63,679 nt of DNA, taken from contig JAZQGO010000023.1 of assembly GCA_045540055.1 (NCBI GenBank), positions 1 through 63,679 of the forward strand, read 5' to 3'. The notes under the pieces are model-generated. The model was not told the origin of the DNA. It did no database searches and saw only the letters and a program-made list of their open reading frames with translations. Within the stretch, counting starts at the first letter, position 1, and each line of letters begins with the position of its first letter. The DNA is from SIG565 sp045540055 (GTDB lineage Bacteria; Bacillota; Clostridia; Oscillospirales; Acutalibacteraceae). Made by a program: the position numbers and the translations under genes. Positions 15,312 to 23,628 of this stretch are shown here, piece by piece.

Positions 15312-16634
15312 ATGGCAAAACCGGTTGTTGCTATCGTGGGACGGCCTAATGTCGGCAAGTCCACACTTTTTAATAAGTTAATAGGTCAGCGTTTGTCGAT
15401 TGTTGATGACACCCCCGGTGTGACAAGGGATAGAATTTACGGTGAGGCCGAGTGGGCAGGACGTAAATTTATGCTTATTGATACGGGTGGTATCGAGCCT
15501 AAAACCGACGATATAATACTTAAAAGTATGCGTTCTCAGGCTCAGCTTGCTATTGATATGGCAAATGTAATTGTCTTTGTTACCGATCTTAGAAGCGGTG
15601 TTACCGCGTCGGACAGTGAGGTTGCATCAATGCTGCTCAAAAGCAATAAACCCATTGTGCTGTGTGTTAATAAGTGTGATAAAATAGGCGAGCCTCCGCT
15701 CGAAATATACGAATTTTATAATTTAGGTCTCGGTGACCCTATAGGCGTTTCGTCGGTGCACGGTCACGGTACGGGCGACCTTTTAGAAGAGGTCTTTAAA
15801 CACCTGCCCGATGATACCGATGACGATGAAGAAAGTGATATCGTCAACGTTGCGGTAATAGGTAAGCCGAATGCGGGTAAATCCTCGCTTATAAATTATT
15901 TGTCGGGCGAAGAAAGGTCTATTGTTTCGGATATTGCAGGCACAACTCGTGACGCGATTGACACCTTGGTAGAGACCGAGCAGGGCAGATTTAACTTTAT
16001 TGATACCGCAGGACTCAGACGCAAAAGTAAGGTTGAGGACGATATCGAAAAGTATAGCGTACTGCGTGCCAAAATGGCTATTGAGCGCAGTGACGTATGC
16101 GTTATTATGCTTGACGGCGTCGATGGCTTTACCGAGCAGGATTCAAAGGTGGCAGGTCTTGCACTCGAGCAGGGCAAGGCATGTATTATTGCGGTAAACA
16201 AGTGGGATATCGTCGATAAGGACGGCAAAACAATGGACGCCTACCGCAAAAAACTAATGAACGATTTTTCCTTTATGTCCTATGCTCCGATAATTTTTAT
16301 TTCGGCAAAGACGGGTCAGCGAGTTGAAAGATTGTTTGAACTTATAAAATACGTCCATACTCAAAATACAATGCGTATTTCTACGGGTATGCTAAACGAT
16401 ATTTTGGCAGACGCCACCGCGCGTGTTCAACCGCCCAGTGATAAGGGCAAACGCCTTAAAATTTATTATATGACTCAGGCGTCAACCAAACCACCAACCT
16501 TTGTCTGTTTCTGTAACAGGGCGGAATTATTCCATTTTTCATATCAGAGATATTTAGAAAATCAAATACGTTCAACCTTCGGCCTCGAGGGTACACCTGT
16601 AAGATTTGTTATTCGTGAAAGAGGAGATAAATAG
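15312..16634 (+). CDS. der: Der (EngA), tandem-GTPase ribosome assembly factor
   Basis: A 440-aa essential GTPase for 50S subunit maturation. Two Era-like G domains are complete: G1 motifs GRPNVGKS (10-17) and GKPNAGKS (184-191), with DTGG/DTAG switch motifs and NKCD/NKWD base-recognition motifs. A KH-like C-terminal domain (about 355-440) binds rRNA. Length fits the family (435-490). The gene is in an operon with DUF512, plsY and gpsA. Confidence 0.97.
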   Translation: MAKPVVAIVGRPNVGKSTLFNKLIGQRLSIVDDTPGVTRDRIYGEAEWAGRKFMLIDTGGIEPKTDDIILKSMRSQAQLAIDMANVIVFVTDLRSGVTASDSEVASMLLKSNKPIVLCVNKCDKIGEPPLEIYEFYNLGLGDPIGVSSVHGHGTGDLLEEVFKHLPDDTDDDEESDIVNVAVIGKPNAGKSSLINYLSGEERSIVSDIAGTTRDAIDTLVETEQGRFNFIDTAGLRRKSKVEDDIEKYSVLRAKMAIERSDVCVIMLDGVDGFTEQDSKVAGLALEQGKACIIAVNKWDIVDKDGKTMDAYRKKLMNDFSFMSYAPIIFISAKTGQRVERLFELIKYVHTQNTMRISTGMLNDILADATARVQPPSDKGKRLKIYYMTQASTKPPTFVCFCNRAELFHFSYQRYLENQIRSTFGLEGTPVRFVIRERGDK

Positions 16635-16635
16635 C

Positions 16636-17289
16636 ATGGAATTTCTATGGGCTTTTCTTACGGTAGTGCTTGCTTATATGATAGGCAGTATTAACTTTGC
16701 CATTATATTTACAAATGTTTTTGTTCATCGTGACGTTCGTGACTTTGGCAGCGGCAACGCGGGTATGACCAACGTTTTGCGCGTTGTCGGTAAAAAGGCG
16801 GGCATACTAACCTTTATATGTGATGCGCTTAAGGGCTTTGCCGCCTGCTTTATTGGTACAATATTTTTCAAATCGTTGTTAACCGCTACGGGTAATCAGA
16901 TATTTGACCCCGTATACGGCGCATATATATGCGGTGTTGCGGTAATGCTCGGTCATGTTTTTCCGTTGTTTTTTGGCTTTAAGGGTGGCAAGGGTGTCGC
17001 TGTAAGTGTTGGCATATTCTTGGTGTGCAACCCCATCGCCATTATTTCGGGACTTGCAACCTTTGGCATTTTATTGCTTACAACCCGTATAATTTCAATA
17101 AGCTCACTGTCGGCCACTGTTATTGTCGTTTCCTTTTCTATGATATTCTATAATCATACGGCTGATTTTTGGCCGCAGGCTATCGGCGCATTTATAATGG
17201 GTGCTATTGTATTTTTAAAGCACGCTGAGAATATCGGCAGACTCATACGCGGCGAGGAAAAAAAGCTCGCAGTTAAAAAGGAAGACTGA
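16636..17289 (+). CDS. plsY: PlsY, acyl-phosphate:glycerol-3-phosphate acyltransferase
   Basis: A 217-aa integral membrane enzyme that makes 1-acylglycerol-3-phosphate from acyl-phosphate, the first step of phospholipid synthesis. About five helices are predicted, and the three conserved loops are visible: GSGNAGMTNVLR (about 36-47), GFKGGKGVAVSVG (about 114-126) and HAENIGRLIRGEE near the end. The ATG at 16636 is 1 nt after the der stop, with GAGGAG inside der. gpsA, which makes the glycerol-3-phosphate substrate, follows after 2 nt. Confidence 0.95.
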   Translation: MEFLWAFLTVVLAYMIGSINFAIIFTNVFVHRDVRDFGSGNAGMTNVLRVVGKKAGILTFICDALKGFAACFIGTIFFKSLLTATGNQIFDPVYGAYICGVAVMLGHVFPLFFGFKGGKGVAVSVGIFLVCNPIAIISGLATFGILLLTTRIISISSLSATVIVVSFSMIFYNHTADFWPQAIGAFIMGAIVFLKHAENIGRLIRGEEKKLAVKKED

Positions 17290-17291
17290 TT

Positions 17292-18275
17292 ATGGCAAAA
17301 ATAACGGTGCTGGGTGCCGGTGGTTGGGGTATGGCCCTTGCTTTAGCGGCACATAAAAATAATAATGAGGTATCTATCTGGTCACCTATGAATATGGGAC
17401 TCGATATATTGCTCGAAAAGCGTACCAACGAGCGACTTTTAAAGGATATCTATATTCCTGACGATATATTATTAACCGATGATATTAAGACCTGCGAGGG
17501 TAACGACATTACCATCATTGCAGTGCCGTCGGGCGCTGTAAGAGAGGTTGCAGGCAAGCTGTCTGCCGTCAAAAATGCAGGCGTTATTGTAAACGTCTCA
17601 AAGGGTTTCGAGAAGGATACACTAAAATTACTTTCCGACGTAATAAAAGAGGAATTACCAAATAATCCCTTGGTTGTCTTGACGGGTCCCTCACACGCTG
17701 AGGAGGTCGCTCGTGATATACCGACCTCGATTGTTGCGGCATCGTGTGATGAGAAATCGGCAGTTCTTGTGCAGCAAGCTTTTTCGAGCGACAGTATGCG
17801 CGTATATACCAATAACGACGTTATCGGTGCCGAGATAGGCGGTGCGCTTAAAAATGTTATCGCAATTTGTGTTGGCTTTTGCAACGGTCTCGGTCTCGGT
17901 GACAATACAAAAGCGGCACTAATCACCCGAGGTCTTGCCGAAATGGCACGACTCGGTACCGCCATGGGCGGACAACAGCACACCTTTGCAGGACTTACAG
18001 GCATAGGCGATTTGGTGGTTACCTGTATGTCACAGCACAGCCGAAACAATCGCTTCGGCACACTTGTCGGTGCAGGCACACCCGTCGACACCGCCTTAAA
18101 AGAGGTCGGCACCGTTGAGGGTTATTACGCCGCCGAGAATGCCTATAAATTATCAGGGAAGTATAATACCGAAATGCCCATAATCGAGCAGTGCTATAAG
18201 GTGCTGTACGAGGGCAAAGCACCACTTGATACAGTAAAGGATTTAATGAACCGACCAATAACGATAGAAAGATAA
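17292..18275 (+). CDS. gpsA: Glycerol-3-phosphate dehydrogenase (NAD(P)+)
   Basis: A 327-aa cytoplasmic enzyme that reduces dihydroxyacetone phosphate to sn-glycerol 3-phosphate for phospholipid synthesis. The Rossmann motif is GAGGWGMALA (8-17), followed by a GPSHAEEV segment (about 136-143) and the active-site region GAEIGGALKNVIAI (about 181-194) with the conserved catalytic Lys. Length matches the family (about 330). It is the last gene of the DUF512-der-plsY-gpsA operon. Confidence 0.96.
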   Translation: MAKITVLGAGGWGMALALAAHKNNNEVSIWSPMNMGLDILLEKRTNERLLKDIYIPDDILLTDDIKTCEGNDITIIAVPSGAVREVAGKLSAVKNAGVIVNVSKGFEKDTLKLLSDVIKEELPNNPLVVLTGPSHAEEVARDIPTSIVAASCDEKSAVLVQQAFSSDSMRVYTNNDVIGAEIGGALKNVIAICVGFCNGLGLGDNTKAALITRGLAEMARLGTAMGGQQHTFAGLTGIGDLVVTCMSQHSRNNRFGTLVGAGTPVDTALKEVGTVEGYYAAENAYKLSGKYNTEMPIIEQCYKVLYEGKAPLDTVKDLMNRPITIER

Positions 18276-18306
18276 AAGCGGACTTTAAAGTCTGCTTTTG
18301 TTTTTT
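18274..18306 (+). terminator. Terminator after gpsA
   Basis: Long stem AAAAGCGGACTTT / AAAGTCTGCTTTT (one G-U pair), then TTTTGTTTTTT. It overlaps the gpsA stop codon by two bases. Confidence 0.85.
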
Positions 18307-18336
18307 GTGCATTTCCACTAAAACACTCAAGAATAA

Positions 18337-18365
18337 TTGACTTTTTATGTGCAATATGATATCAT
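18337..18365 (+). promoter_or_regulatory. Sigma-A promoter for the frameshifted surface-protein locus
   Basis: TTGACT, 17 bp, TATCAT. It drives a short leader with a possible 20-codon peptide and then the damaged gene at 18440. Confidence 0.6.
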
Positions 18366-18387
18366 CAAGAAAAAAGGGGTGATTCCA

Positions 18388-18450
18388 ATGGGTATTATAG
18401 AATTAATAATGAAATTTTATAATATTAGGAGGAATCACTATGAAATATAA
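18388..18450 (+). CDS. Possible 20-residue leader peptide
   Basis: ATG at 18388 behind AAAGGGGTGAT encodes MGIIELIMKFYNIRRNHYEI and stops at 18450, overlapping the start of the next gene (18440) out of frame. Its AGG-AGG codons form the Shine-Dalgarno of that gene. The layout suits translational coupling or a rare-codon-sensitive leader (tandem AGG arginine codons), but it may be chance in a short AT-rich stretch. Confidence 0.35.
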   Translation: MGIIELIMKFYNIRRNHYEI

Positions 18451-19984
18451 TAAGTTAATTGCCACGTTTATTTGTTTTAATATAGTATTTTCATGCTTTG
18501 TACCTGTTAGCGTTTCAGCAGAGAATTTTGTTGGGCAAACACTGACTATTTTGGTATGCAAGGTGGATGCACAGATGGATTTTATTATTATTTTGCTTTT
18601 CTTGTTAAAAACCAATCAGGTACACAACTTGATTCTAGAATAATTTGTTGTACAAAAAACTCTAATGGCAGTTTTACAAAGGTGGCATTATCAAGCGGGT
18701 TAATGAATAAGTTGTATCATATAAATGATATGACTTATAATACCGATACAGGCGAAATAATAATTGCGTGTAGCTGGGCTGGACATCGACAAGAGGTATA
18801 TACCATAGATGCTGCAAAATTACAGAGAAGTGCTGCCGCTTCTGAGTTTGAACATCATTATATATCATGTAGGGTCGCCGCCATTGATTACAATTCGGTA
18901 CACAGTAGATATATAGTTGGTATTAGCGGGAAATTGAACTATTTTGCAATATTGGATAATGATTTTAACATTATTGAAACTATTGGATATACAGCAAATC
19001 AGGATACCGATAATAAATGGGAACGGCAAGGTATATGTGCAGATGAACAATATATTTATTATTTGTGTTTTTATTGTCCAAAAACTAATCAAACTGATAT
19101 TGAATTGGAAATAAGGTTCGAATTTTTGATTGGAACGGGAATTTTGTAAAGACGATAAATATAATTGTGGAAAATGGAACAGATCGTATCTACGAATGTG
19201 AAAGTATAATGGTGGACGATGATAGGATAATTATTGGGTTTAGTTGCCCAAAGTCTCAAGCAAATCGCTATTTTACGATATTGATTTATCGGATTATACA
19301 TTTTATATACAGTATTGTCCTGATGAAAATGTTGAAAATTACATAGGCGATTATGATAATGGGAATATTAGTTCAATTATGATTCGCGGAATCTCAACGC
19401 TATTACGAAAACACCGTGTTGGAATTTCAGGAAATAAGTTTTGTGGTTGGACGGCGTATCGAGTGGAAGTCGATATGTGGTATTATGAATCCCCTGACAG
19501 TAGTGTTTGCGATTGGTATAAAGAGGGCTATGAGCCAGAAGGTTATAGCAAGTATATATATGAAGATGAACAAAATGTTAAACAAACTGTACACGCAGGA
19601 GAACATGTACAAATGTATGCGTTATGGGATGAATTTTACATTCAATATAATGCCAATGGAGCCGCTATTAAGGATACGGCCATAAAAATGCAAGAACTCG
19701 GTAAATACCAATCTGGCAATACCAATCCTATAAGTCGATATACTTCAAGCAATGTAACGGACGGGCAAATCTTAACATTTGATGGTTATTATTTATACCG
19801 AAGAGAGATAGATAAGTGGTATTACAAATCAGCTGATGGAAGTACCCATGGATGGTATAAAAAAGGTAACCAACCTAGTGGATATACGTTATATATTAAA
19901 ACTTTTCCAATAGTAGGCTCCGCATATTTAGGTGGAACAGCACACCCAGGAGAGCATTTGGTTTTATACGCTAAATGGAGTTGA
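18440..19984 (+). pseudogene. Frameshifted secreted protein with InlB-like C-terminal repeats
   Basis: One former gene of about 515 codons now split over three frames. A clear signal peptide (MKYNKLIATFICFNIVF... cut after VSVSA) starts at 18440 behind AGGAGG. Coding moves to the second frame between about 18523 and 18556 (QGGCTDGFYYYF...), to the third between about 19104 and 19125 (IFDWNGNFVKTIN...), and back to the first near 19250-19290 (YDIDLSDYTFYIQ...). Each step fits the loss of one base, often beside a T-run. The middle resembles a beta-propeller-like secreted domain. The end has two repeats of the InlB/Listeria-Bacteroides type: about 80 residues with GW-YR, WYY, a WY-G pair, GY and a final GEH-YA-W. 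It is either a decaying gene or a site of three sequencing errors. Confidence 0.75.
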
Positions 19985-20015
19985 TTCTGATTTGTTTGCA
20001 AGGGAGATTTTTGTT

Positions 20016-20855
20016 ATGAAAAAAATAATTAGTGTTATTTTAGTGGTCATACTGCTTGCTATTATAGTTTTTGCTGTCAATATCTTTGCAACTGCGCAAA
20101 CGCCGCAGGATAATATCACTGTCACTTTCGATGAGAAAACCGGCACACTTACCGTGTCGGGTACAGGCAAGGTGTCAGATTTGTACAGACGAAATGTCGA
20201 AGCTGATTTTTTGAGCTGGGCAGATAATAATACAATTAAAGAAATCGACACTACGGTTAAGCATTTAATTATTGAGGATGGAATTACCCAGATATATAAT
20301 TCCTTTAACGATTTGCACGCTTTAGAGGATGTAACGTTCCCAAAAACACTTCAAAAAATTGATACGTCATTTATCAATTGCGATGCTATTGCCGAGGTAA
20401 AATTCCCAAAATCACTTAAGCAGATTTGCAGAACATCTTTTTATGATTGCGATTCAATTACGCGCATTAAATTCTCGGCACCCGTAGTTTTGGCTAATGA
20501 CGAAAAGGTGGAATCAAACGTCTTTGGCAATCTCGATGCTTTAGAATTTGTTGAAATACCGAGGAATTCTACCTTGGCAGACGTATTTGTAAACTGTGAA
20601 AATCTAAAAACTGTAATATTGGGTTCTAATATAAAGACTGAAACCGGTATTCACAGTGCACTTGACGGAGAGGCTGGCCCGTATTTCTTTGGTTGCAATG
20701 AAAAATTAACGGTATATATGTTTAGCAAGGATAACAGCTATCGTTTAGACCACGTGAAAACCTTTGTATATGGAATATGGGTTATTGTAGCGGCAGTGCT
20801 GTTAGTGACAGTTATTGTACTGTTGATGATTAGAAAAAAGCGAAAGAAAAGTTAA
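20016..20855 (+). CDS. BspA-type leucine-rich-repeat protein anchored at both ends
   Basis: A 279-aa surface protein with an N-terminal hydrophobic segment (about 4-26), an outer region with BspA-like (LRR_5) repeats (about 80-215; repeated units such as LEDVTFPKTLQKID, IAEVKFPKSLKQIC, ITRIKF, LEFVEIPRNS) and a C-terminal transmembrane helix (about 250-272) followed by a lysine/arginine tail (RKKRKKS). Such repeats often mediate binding to host or bacterial surfaces. The ATG at 20016 follows GGGAG; an upstream extension to 19932 overlaps the previous gene and would bury the signal segment. It lies 31 nt after the damaged repeat gene and 30 nt before an XRE gene. Confidence 0.75.
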   Translation: MKKIISVILVVILLAIIVFAVNIFATAQTPQDNITVTFDEKTGTLTVSGTGKVSDLYRRNVEADFLSWADNNTIKEIDTTVKHLIIEDGITQIYNSFNDLHALEDVTFPKTLQKIDTSFINCDAIAEVKFPKSLKQICRTSFYDCDSITRIKFSAPVVLANDEKVESNVFGNLDALEFVEIPRNSTLADVFVNCENLKTVILGSNIKTETGIHSALDGEAGPYFFGCNEKLTVYMFSKDNSYRLDHVKTFVYGIWVIVAAVLLVTVIVLLMIRKKRKKS

Positions 20856-20885
20856 GGAAATAATAAGCGTCAAGGTGGGGATTAT

Positions 20886-21086
20886 ATGATAGTATTTAAT
20901 AAGCTTTGGGAAACGATGAAGGATAAGGGAATATCAACCTATCAGTTAAGAGAAAAAAGCGGTATTGATAGTAAAACAGTTAGACGCTTAAAGGCAAATG
21001 AGAATATTGAAACCAAAACGCTTGACAAGCTGTGCCGCGCGCTTGGTTGTAAGATAGAGGATATTATAGAGTTTATAGATGACTAA
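20886..21086 (+). CDS. Minimal XRE/Cro-type regulator
   Basis: A 66-aa protein consisting only of an HTH domain (recognition region STYQLREKSGIDSKTVRRLK, about 17-36; the family end KLCRALGCKIEDIIEFI). This compact form (HTH_26-like) is common in Clostridia beside accessory genes. An AGGTGGGG site precedes the ATG. It sits in the same direction right after the LRR gene, ahead of a strong terminator, and may control this accessory patch. Confidence 0.85.
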   Translation: MIVFNKLWETMKDKGISTYQLREKSGIDSKTVRRLKANENIETKTLDKLCRALGCKIEDIIEFIDD

Positions 21087-21091
21087 AAATA

Positions 21092-21125
21092 AAACGCTTG
21101 AAGGCGCTAGCCTTCAAGCGTTTTT
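21092..21125. terminator. Strong terminator between convergent genes
   Basis: Perfect 14-bp stem AAACGCTTGAAGGC / GCCTTCAAGCGTTT with a GCTA loop; T-run on the plus side and A-run on the other, so it may serve both strands. Confidence 0.92.
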
Positions 21126-21136
21126 GTTTGGTTTAA

Positions 21137-22519
21137 TTAGTCTTCAATTTTACCGCAGATATGGTCGGCAACGTAAAGTCCCATAGCACCGCTTTGAGAA
21201 AGGCCTCGTGTGATACCGCTACCGTCACCTATAAGATAAACACCGTCCATAATCTCGAAATTGCCGTTGTGTACAGGCTTTATGGAGTAGTATTTATTTT
21301 CGCAGCCGTAAAGCAGGGTATCGTCATTAGCGCATCCCGGTGCTACCTTATCGAGAGCATAAATGGTTTCGATAATATTTGTAAGCGCTCTATAGGGCAT
21401 AACGATTGAAAGGTCGCCCGCAAAGGCTTTAAGTGTCGGGATTACACTGTTGGCAGATAATCGGTGGTCGTTGGTACGACGGCCTCTAATTAAATCACCA
21501 AAGCGCTGAACGATAATGTTACCTTCGCCCGCAAAGTTCATATTGCGTGCAATGTTTATTGCGTACTCTGTAGGCTTTGTGAAGTCACCCGCAAAATGAA
21601 TGGAAGACAGAATTGCAAAGTTACAGTTGTCGGTCTTTTTGTCAGCCTCGGCAAAGGAGTGACCGTTGGCGGTTATAACACCCTGATTATTTTCAGCCGA
21701 TACAAGACCGCCTTGGTTGAAGCAGAACATACGCGTTCTGTCCTCAAAGGTCTTGGTGCGGTAAAGAATTTTAGGCTCGTAAATTTTGCTTGAAAATTCT
21801 CTCCACACAGCGTCCTTCATCTCAACACGAACACCTATATCAACCGAGTTTGCGCCGATTTGTATGCCGAACTTGTTGCAGAAGTTGGTTACAAACTCTG
21901 CACCGCCGCGACCTGTTGCAATTATTATTTTATCGGCTGAGATAACATCTGCAACACCCTTTGAGAGAGTGTGTACCTCGTAACCGCCGTCACACTTCTC
22001 AATATCGGTGCAGTCGGTGAGTGAGGTAAGCACAACACCGTTTTTATCCAACCAATCGATTAGGTGCATCATGGTAGAGTAGTTTTTATCGGTACCGAGG
22101 TGACGCACGTTCATATCAAGAAGTCGCAAATTATTCTGCAGACATTTAAGCTTTAAATCCTCATTCGACATATAAAGCTCGGGATAATCGTCTGAAAACT
22201 CTCTTAAAATATCGTCAACGGTGTTTATATAGTGCATAGCGGTGTTTTCGCCTAGCTCATCACCCATAGTACCGCCGTATGCAGTACCGAGGTTAAACTT
22301 ACCGTCAGAAAATGCACCGGCACCGGCATAGCCGCTGGTAATTGAGCAGACCTTACAGTGTATGCACTTCTTATTATGTCCTGCGGGACAGTTACGCTTA
22401 TCGAGAGTAAATCCCTTTTCGATAATTATAATGTTGGCGTCGGGATTGTTCTTTTTAGCGCGATATGCCGCCATAAGACCGCCAATACCGCCGCCGATAA
22501 TCGCTATATCATATTTCAT
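21137..22519 (-). CDS. FAD-dependent dehydrogenase-like protein (COG2509)
   Basis: A 460-aa flavoprotein of uncharacterised family COG2509, common in Firmicutes. The FAD-binding Rossmann motif is GGGIGGLMAAYRA (9-21). A family-specific Cys-rich segment (CPAGHNKKCIHCKVCSI, about 46-62) is followed by GYAGAGAFSDGKFNL, and the C-terminal GDGSGITRGLSQSGAMG (about 434-450) closes the FAD site. No substrate is known. The ATG at 22519 follows GGAGG by 8 nt on the minus strand; an earlier ATG overlaps that site. It lies downstream of rpmB with a hairpin between. Confidence 0.85.
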   Translation of the reverse strand: MKYDIAIIGGGIGGLMAAYRAKKNNPDANIIIIEKGFTLDKRNCPAGHNKKCIHCKVCSITSGYAGAGAFSDGKFNLGTAYGGTMGDELGENTAMHYINTVDDILREFSDDYPELYMSNEDLKLKCLQNNLRLLDMNVRHLGTDKNYSTMMHLIDWLDKNGVVLTSLTDCTDIEKCDGGYEVHTLSKGVADVISADKIIIATGRGGAEFVTNFCNKFGIQIGANSVDIGVRVEMKDAVWREFSSKIYEPKILYRTKTFEDRTRMFCFNQGGLVSAENNQGVITANGHSFAEADKKTDNCNFAILSSIHFAGDFTKPTEYAINIARNMNFAGEGNIIVQRFGDLIRGRRTNDHRLSANSVIPTLKAFAGDLSIVMPYRALTNIIETIYALDKVAPGCANDDTLLYGCENKYYSIKPVHNGNFEIMDGVYLIGDGSGITRGLSQSGAMGLYVADHICGKIED

Positions 22520-22550
22520 AATATAGTCCTCCAAAATTTATTGCAACAGA

Positions 22551-22583
22551 AAACGGTGCACTCCTAAAGGGAATACACCGTTT
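22551..22583 (-). terminator. Probable terminator after rpmB
   Basis: Inverted repeat AAACGGTG...CACCGTTT with an internal bulge; on the minus strand it is followed by the broken T-run TTTTCTGTT. It separates rpmB from the flavoprotein gene, which shows no clear promoter of its own, so termination may be partial. Confidence 0.55.
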
Positions 22584-22618
22584 GTACTGTTTTTTAAAAT
22601 TTACTGTCACCCGATGAA

Positions 22619-22807
22619 TTAGATAGCTCTGGTAACCTTTCCTGAACGTAAACAACGGGTGCAGGCATTTATACGACACGGTGTACCGTTGATAATAGCC
22701 TTAACTCTCTTAACGTTAGGCTGCCAGGTTCTGTTAGAACGTCTGTGTGAGTGAGAAACTTTAATTCCGAAAGCAATTTGCTTGTTGCAGATATCACATT
22801 TTGCCAT
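22619..22807 (-). CDS. rpmB: Ribosomal protein L28
   Basis: A 62-aa large-subunit protein. The family pattern is MAKCDICNKQ...VSHSHRRSNRTWQPNVKRVK...CTRCLRSGKV. Four cysteines in two CxxC pairs (CDIC, CTRC) suggest the zinc-binding form. AAAGGAGGTG provides a strong ribosome site on the minus strand. It has its own promoter (22844-22872). Confidence 0.97.
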   Translation of the reverse strand: MAKCDICNKQIAFGIKVSHSHRRSNRTWQPNVKRVKAIINGTPCRINACTRCLRSGKVTRAI

Positions 22808-22843
22808 AGGTCTGCACCTCCTTTAATCACATTAGCAACAAAT

Positions 22844-22872
22844 ATAATAACAGAAAAGCACCCATAATGCAA
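22844..22872 (-). promoter_or_regulatory. Sigma-A promoter for rpmB
   Basis: Minus strand: TTGCAT, 17 bp, TATTAT, with a leader of about 30 nt. Confidence 0.7.
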
Positions 22873-22911
22873 GACTTTTTTTCATTTTTTCAAAAATTAC
22901 CTTCTAAAAGG

Positions 22912-22939
22912 TTGAAAATATCCATCCAAATGTTATAAT
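22912..22939 (+). promoter_or_regulatory. Sigma-A promoter for the HAD-MFS pair
   Basis: TTGAAA, 16 bp, TATAAT, just upstream of the HAD phosphatase gene. Confidence 0.65.
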
Positions 22940-22965
22940 TACATAGACTTGAGGTGTTTTATAAT

Positions 22966-23628
22966 ATGATAAAAGCAGTTTTATTCGATTTAGACGGCAC
23001 CATTGCTAATACGCTAAAGGATTTAGCGGATGCGGCAAATTTTGCATTAGCTTCCTTCGGCTACCCAATGCACGAAACCGAAAAATACCGTTATTTTGTT
23101 GGTAGGGGTATACCCAACCTTATTAAAAGCATTGTGCCAGAGGAGAACAGCGACCAAGCAACAATCCAAAGTGTTATGGCTAAATTTTTCGAATATTATA
23201 GCGTCCACTATGCCGATAATACCTGTGTTTATGACGGCGTACCGCACATGTTCGGTGAACTAAATAAAATGGGCATTAAATTTGCCGTTGTTACCAACAA
23301 GGCACATTCGGCGGCGATAGAGGTTGTCAAGAGACTGTATGGCGATACGGTTAGTGTAGTTATCGGTCAGAGTGATGCTTATCCTATAAAGCCTGCACCC
23401 GAGATGCCAACCGCGGCTGCCGAGCTTCTCGGTGTAAATACGACCGAGTGCCTTTTTGTAGGTGACTCGGGTGTTGACTGCCAGACGGGTGTAAACTGCG
23501 GTGCAGTTAGTGTCGGTGTTTCGTGGGGCTTTAGAGAAAGGCAAGAATTACGCGATAATGGCGCTAAATACATAGTAGATACCCCAAAAGAAATTATTGA
23601 TATAATAAAGAGATTAAACAATGACTAA
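22966..23628 (+). CDS. HAD-family phosphatase, Gph-like
   Basis: A 220-aa HAD IA hydrolase with motif I LFDLDGTIANTLKD (D8, D10), a cap domain (about 17-85), motif II VVTNKAHS, motif III Lys in YPIKPAPEMP and motif IV FVGDSGVDCQTG. It is closest in pattern to phosphoglycolate phosphatase, but substrate range is broad in this family. The ATG at 22966 is 9 nt after GAGGTG. Its end overlaps the MFS transporter gene by 8 bp, so the two are translated together. Confidence 0.85.
   Translation: MIKAVLFDLDGTIANTLKDLADAANFALASFGYPMHETEKYRYFVGRGIPNLIKSIVPEENSDQATIQSVMAKFFEYYSVHYADNTCVYDGVPHMFGELNKMGIKFAVVTNKAHSAAIEVVKRLYGDTVSVVIGQSDAYPIKPAPEMPTAAAELLGVNTTECLFVGDSGVDCQTGVNCGAVSVGVSWGFRERQELRDNGAKYIVDTPKEIIDIIKRLNND

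Noticed and set aside
17450..18112. 220-codon minus-strand frame inside gpsA
   Set aside because: It is a long shadow frame opposite a highly conserved gene, with Ser/Pro/Thr-rich composition and no ribosome site.
18440..19984. Programmed ribosomal frameshifting as explanation for the split gene
   Set aside because: Three separate shifts without slippery heptamers or stimulatory structures make recoding unlikely; base loss or sequencing error is simpler.
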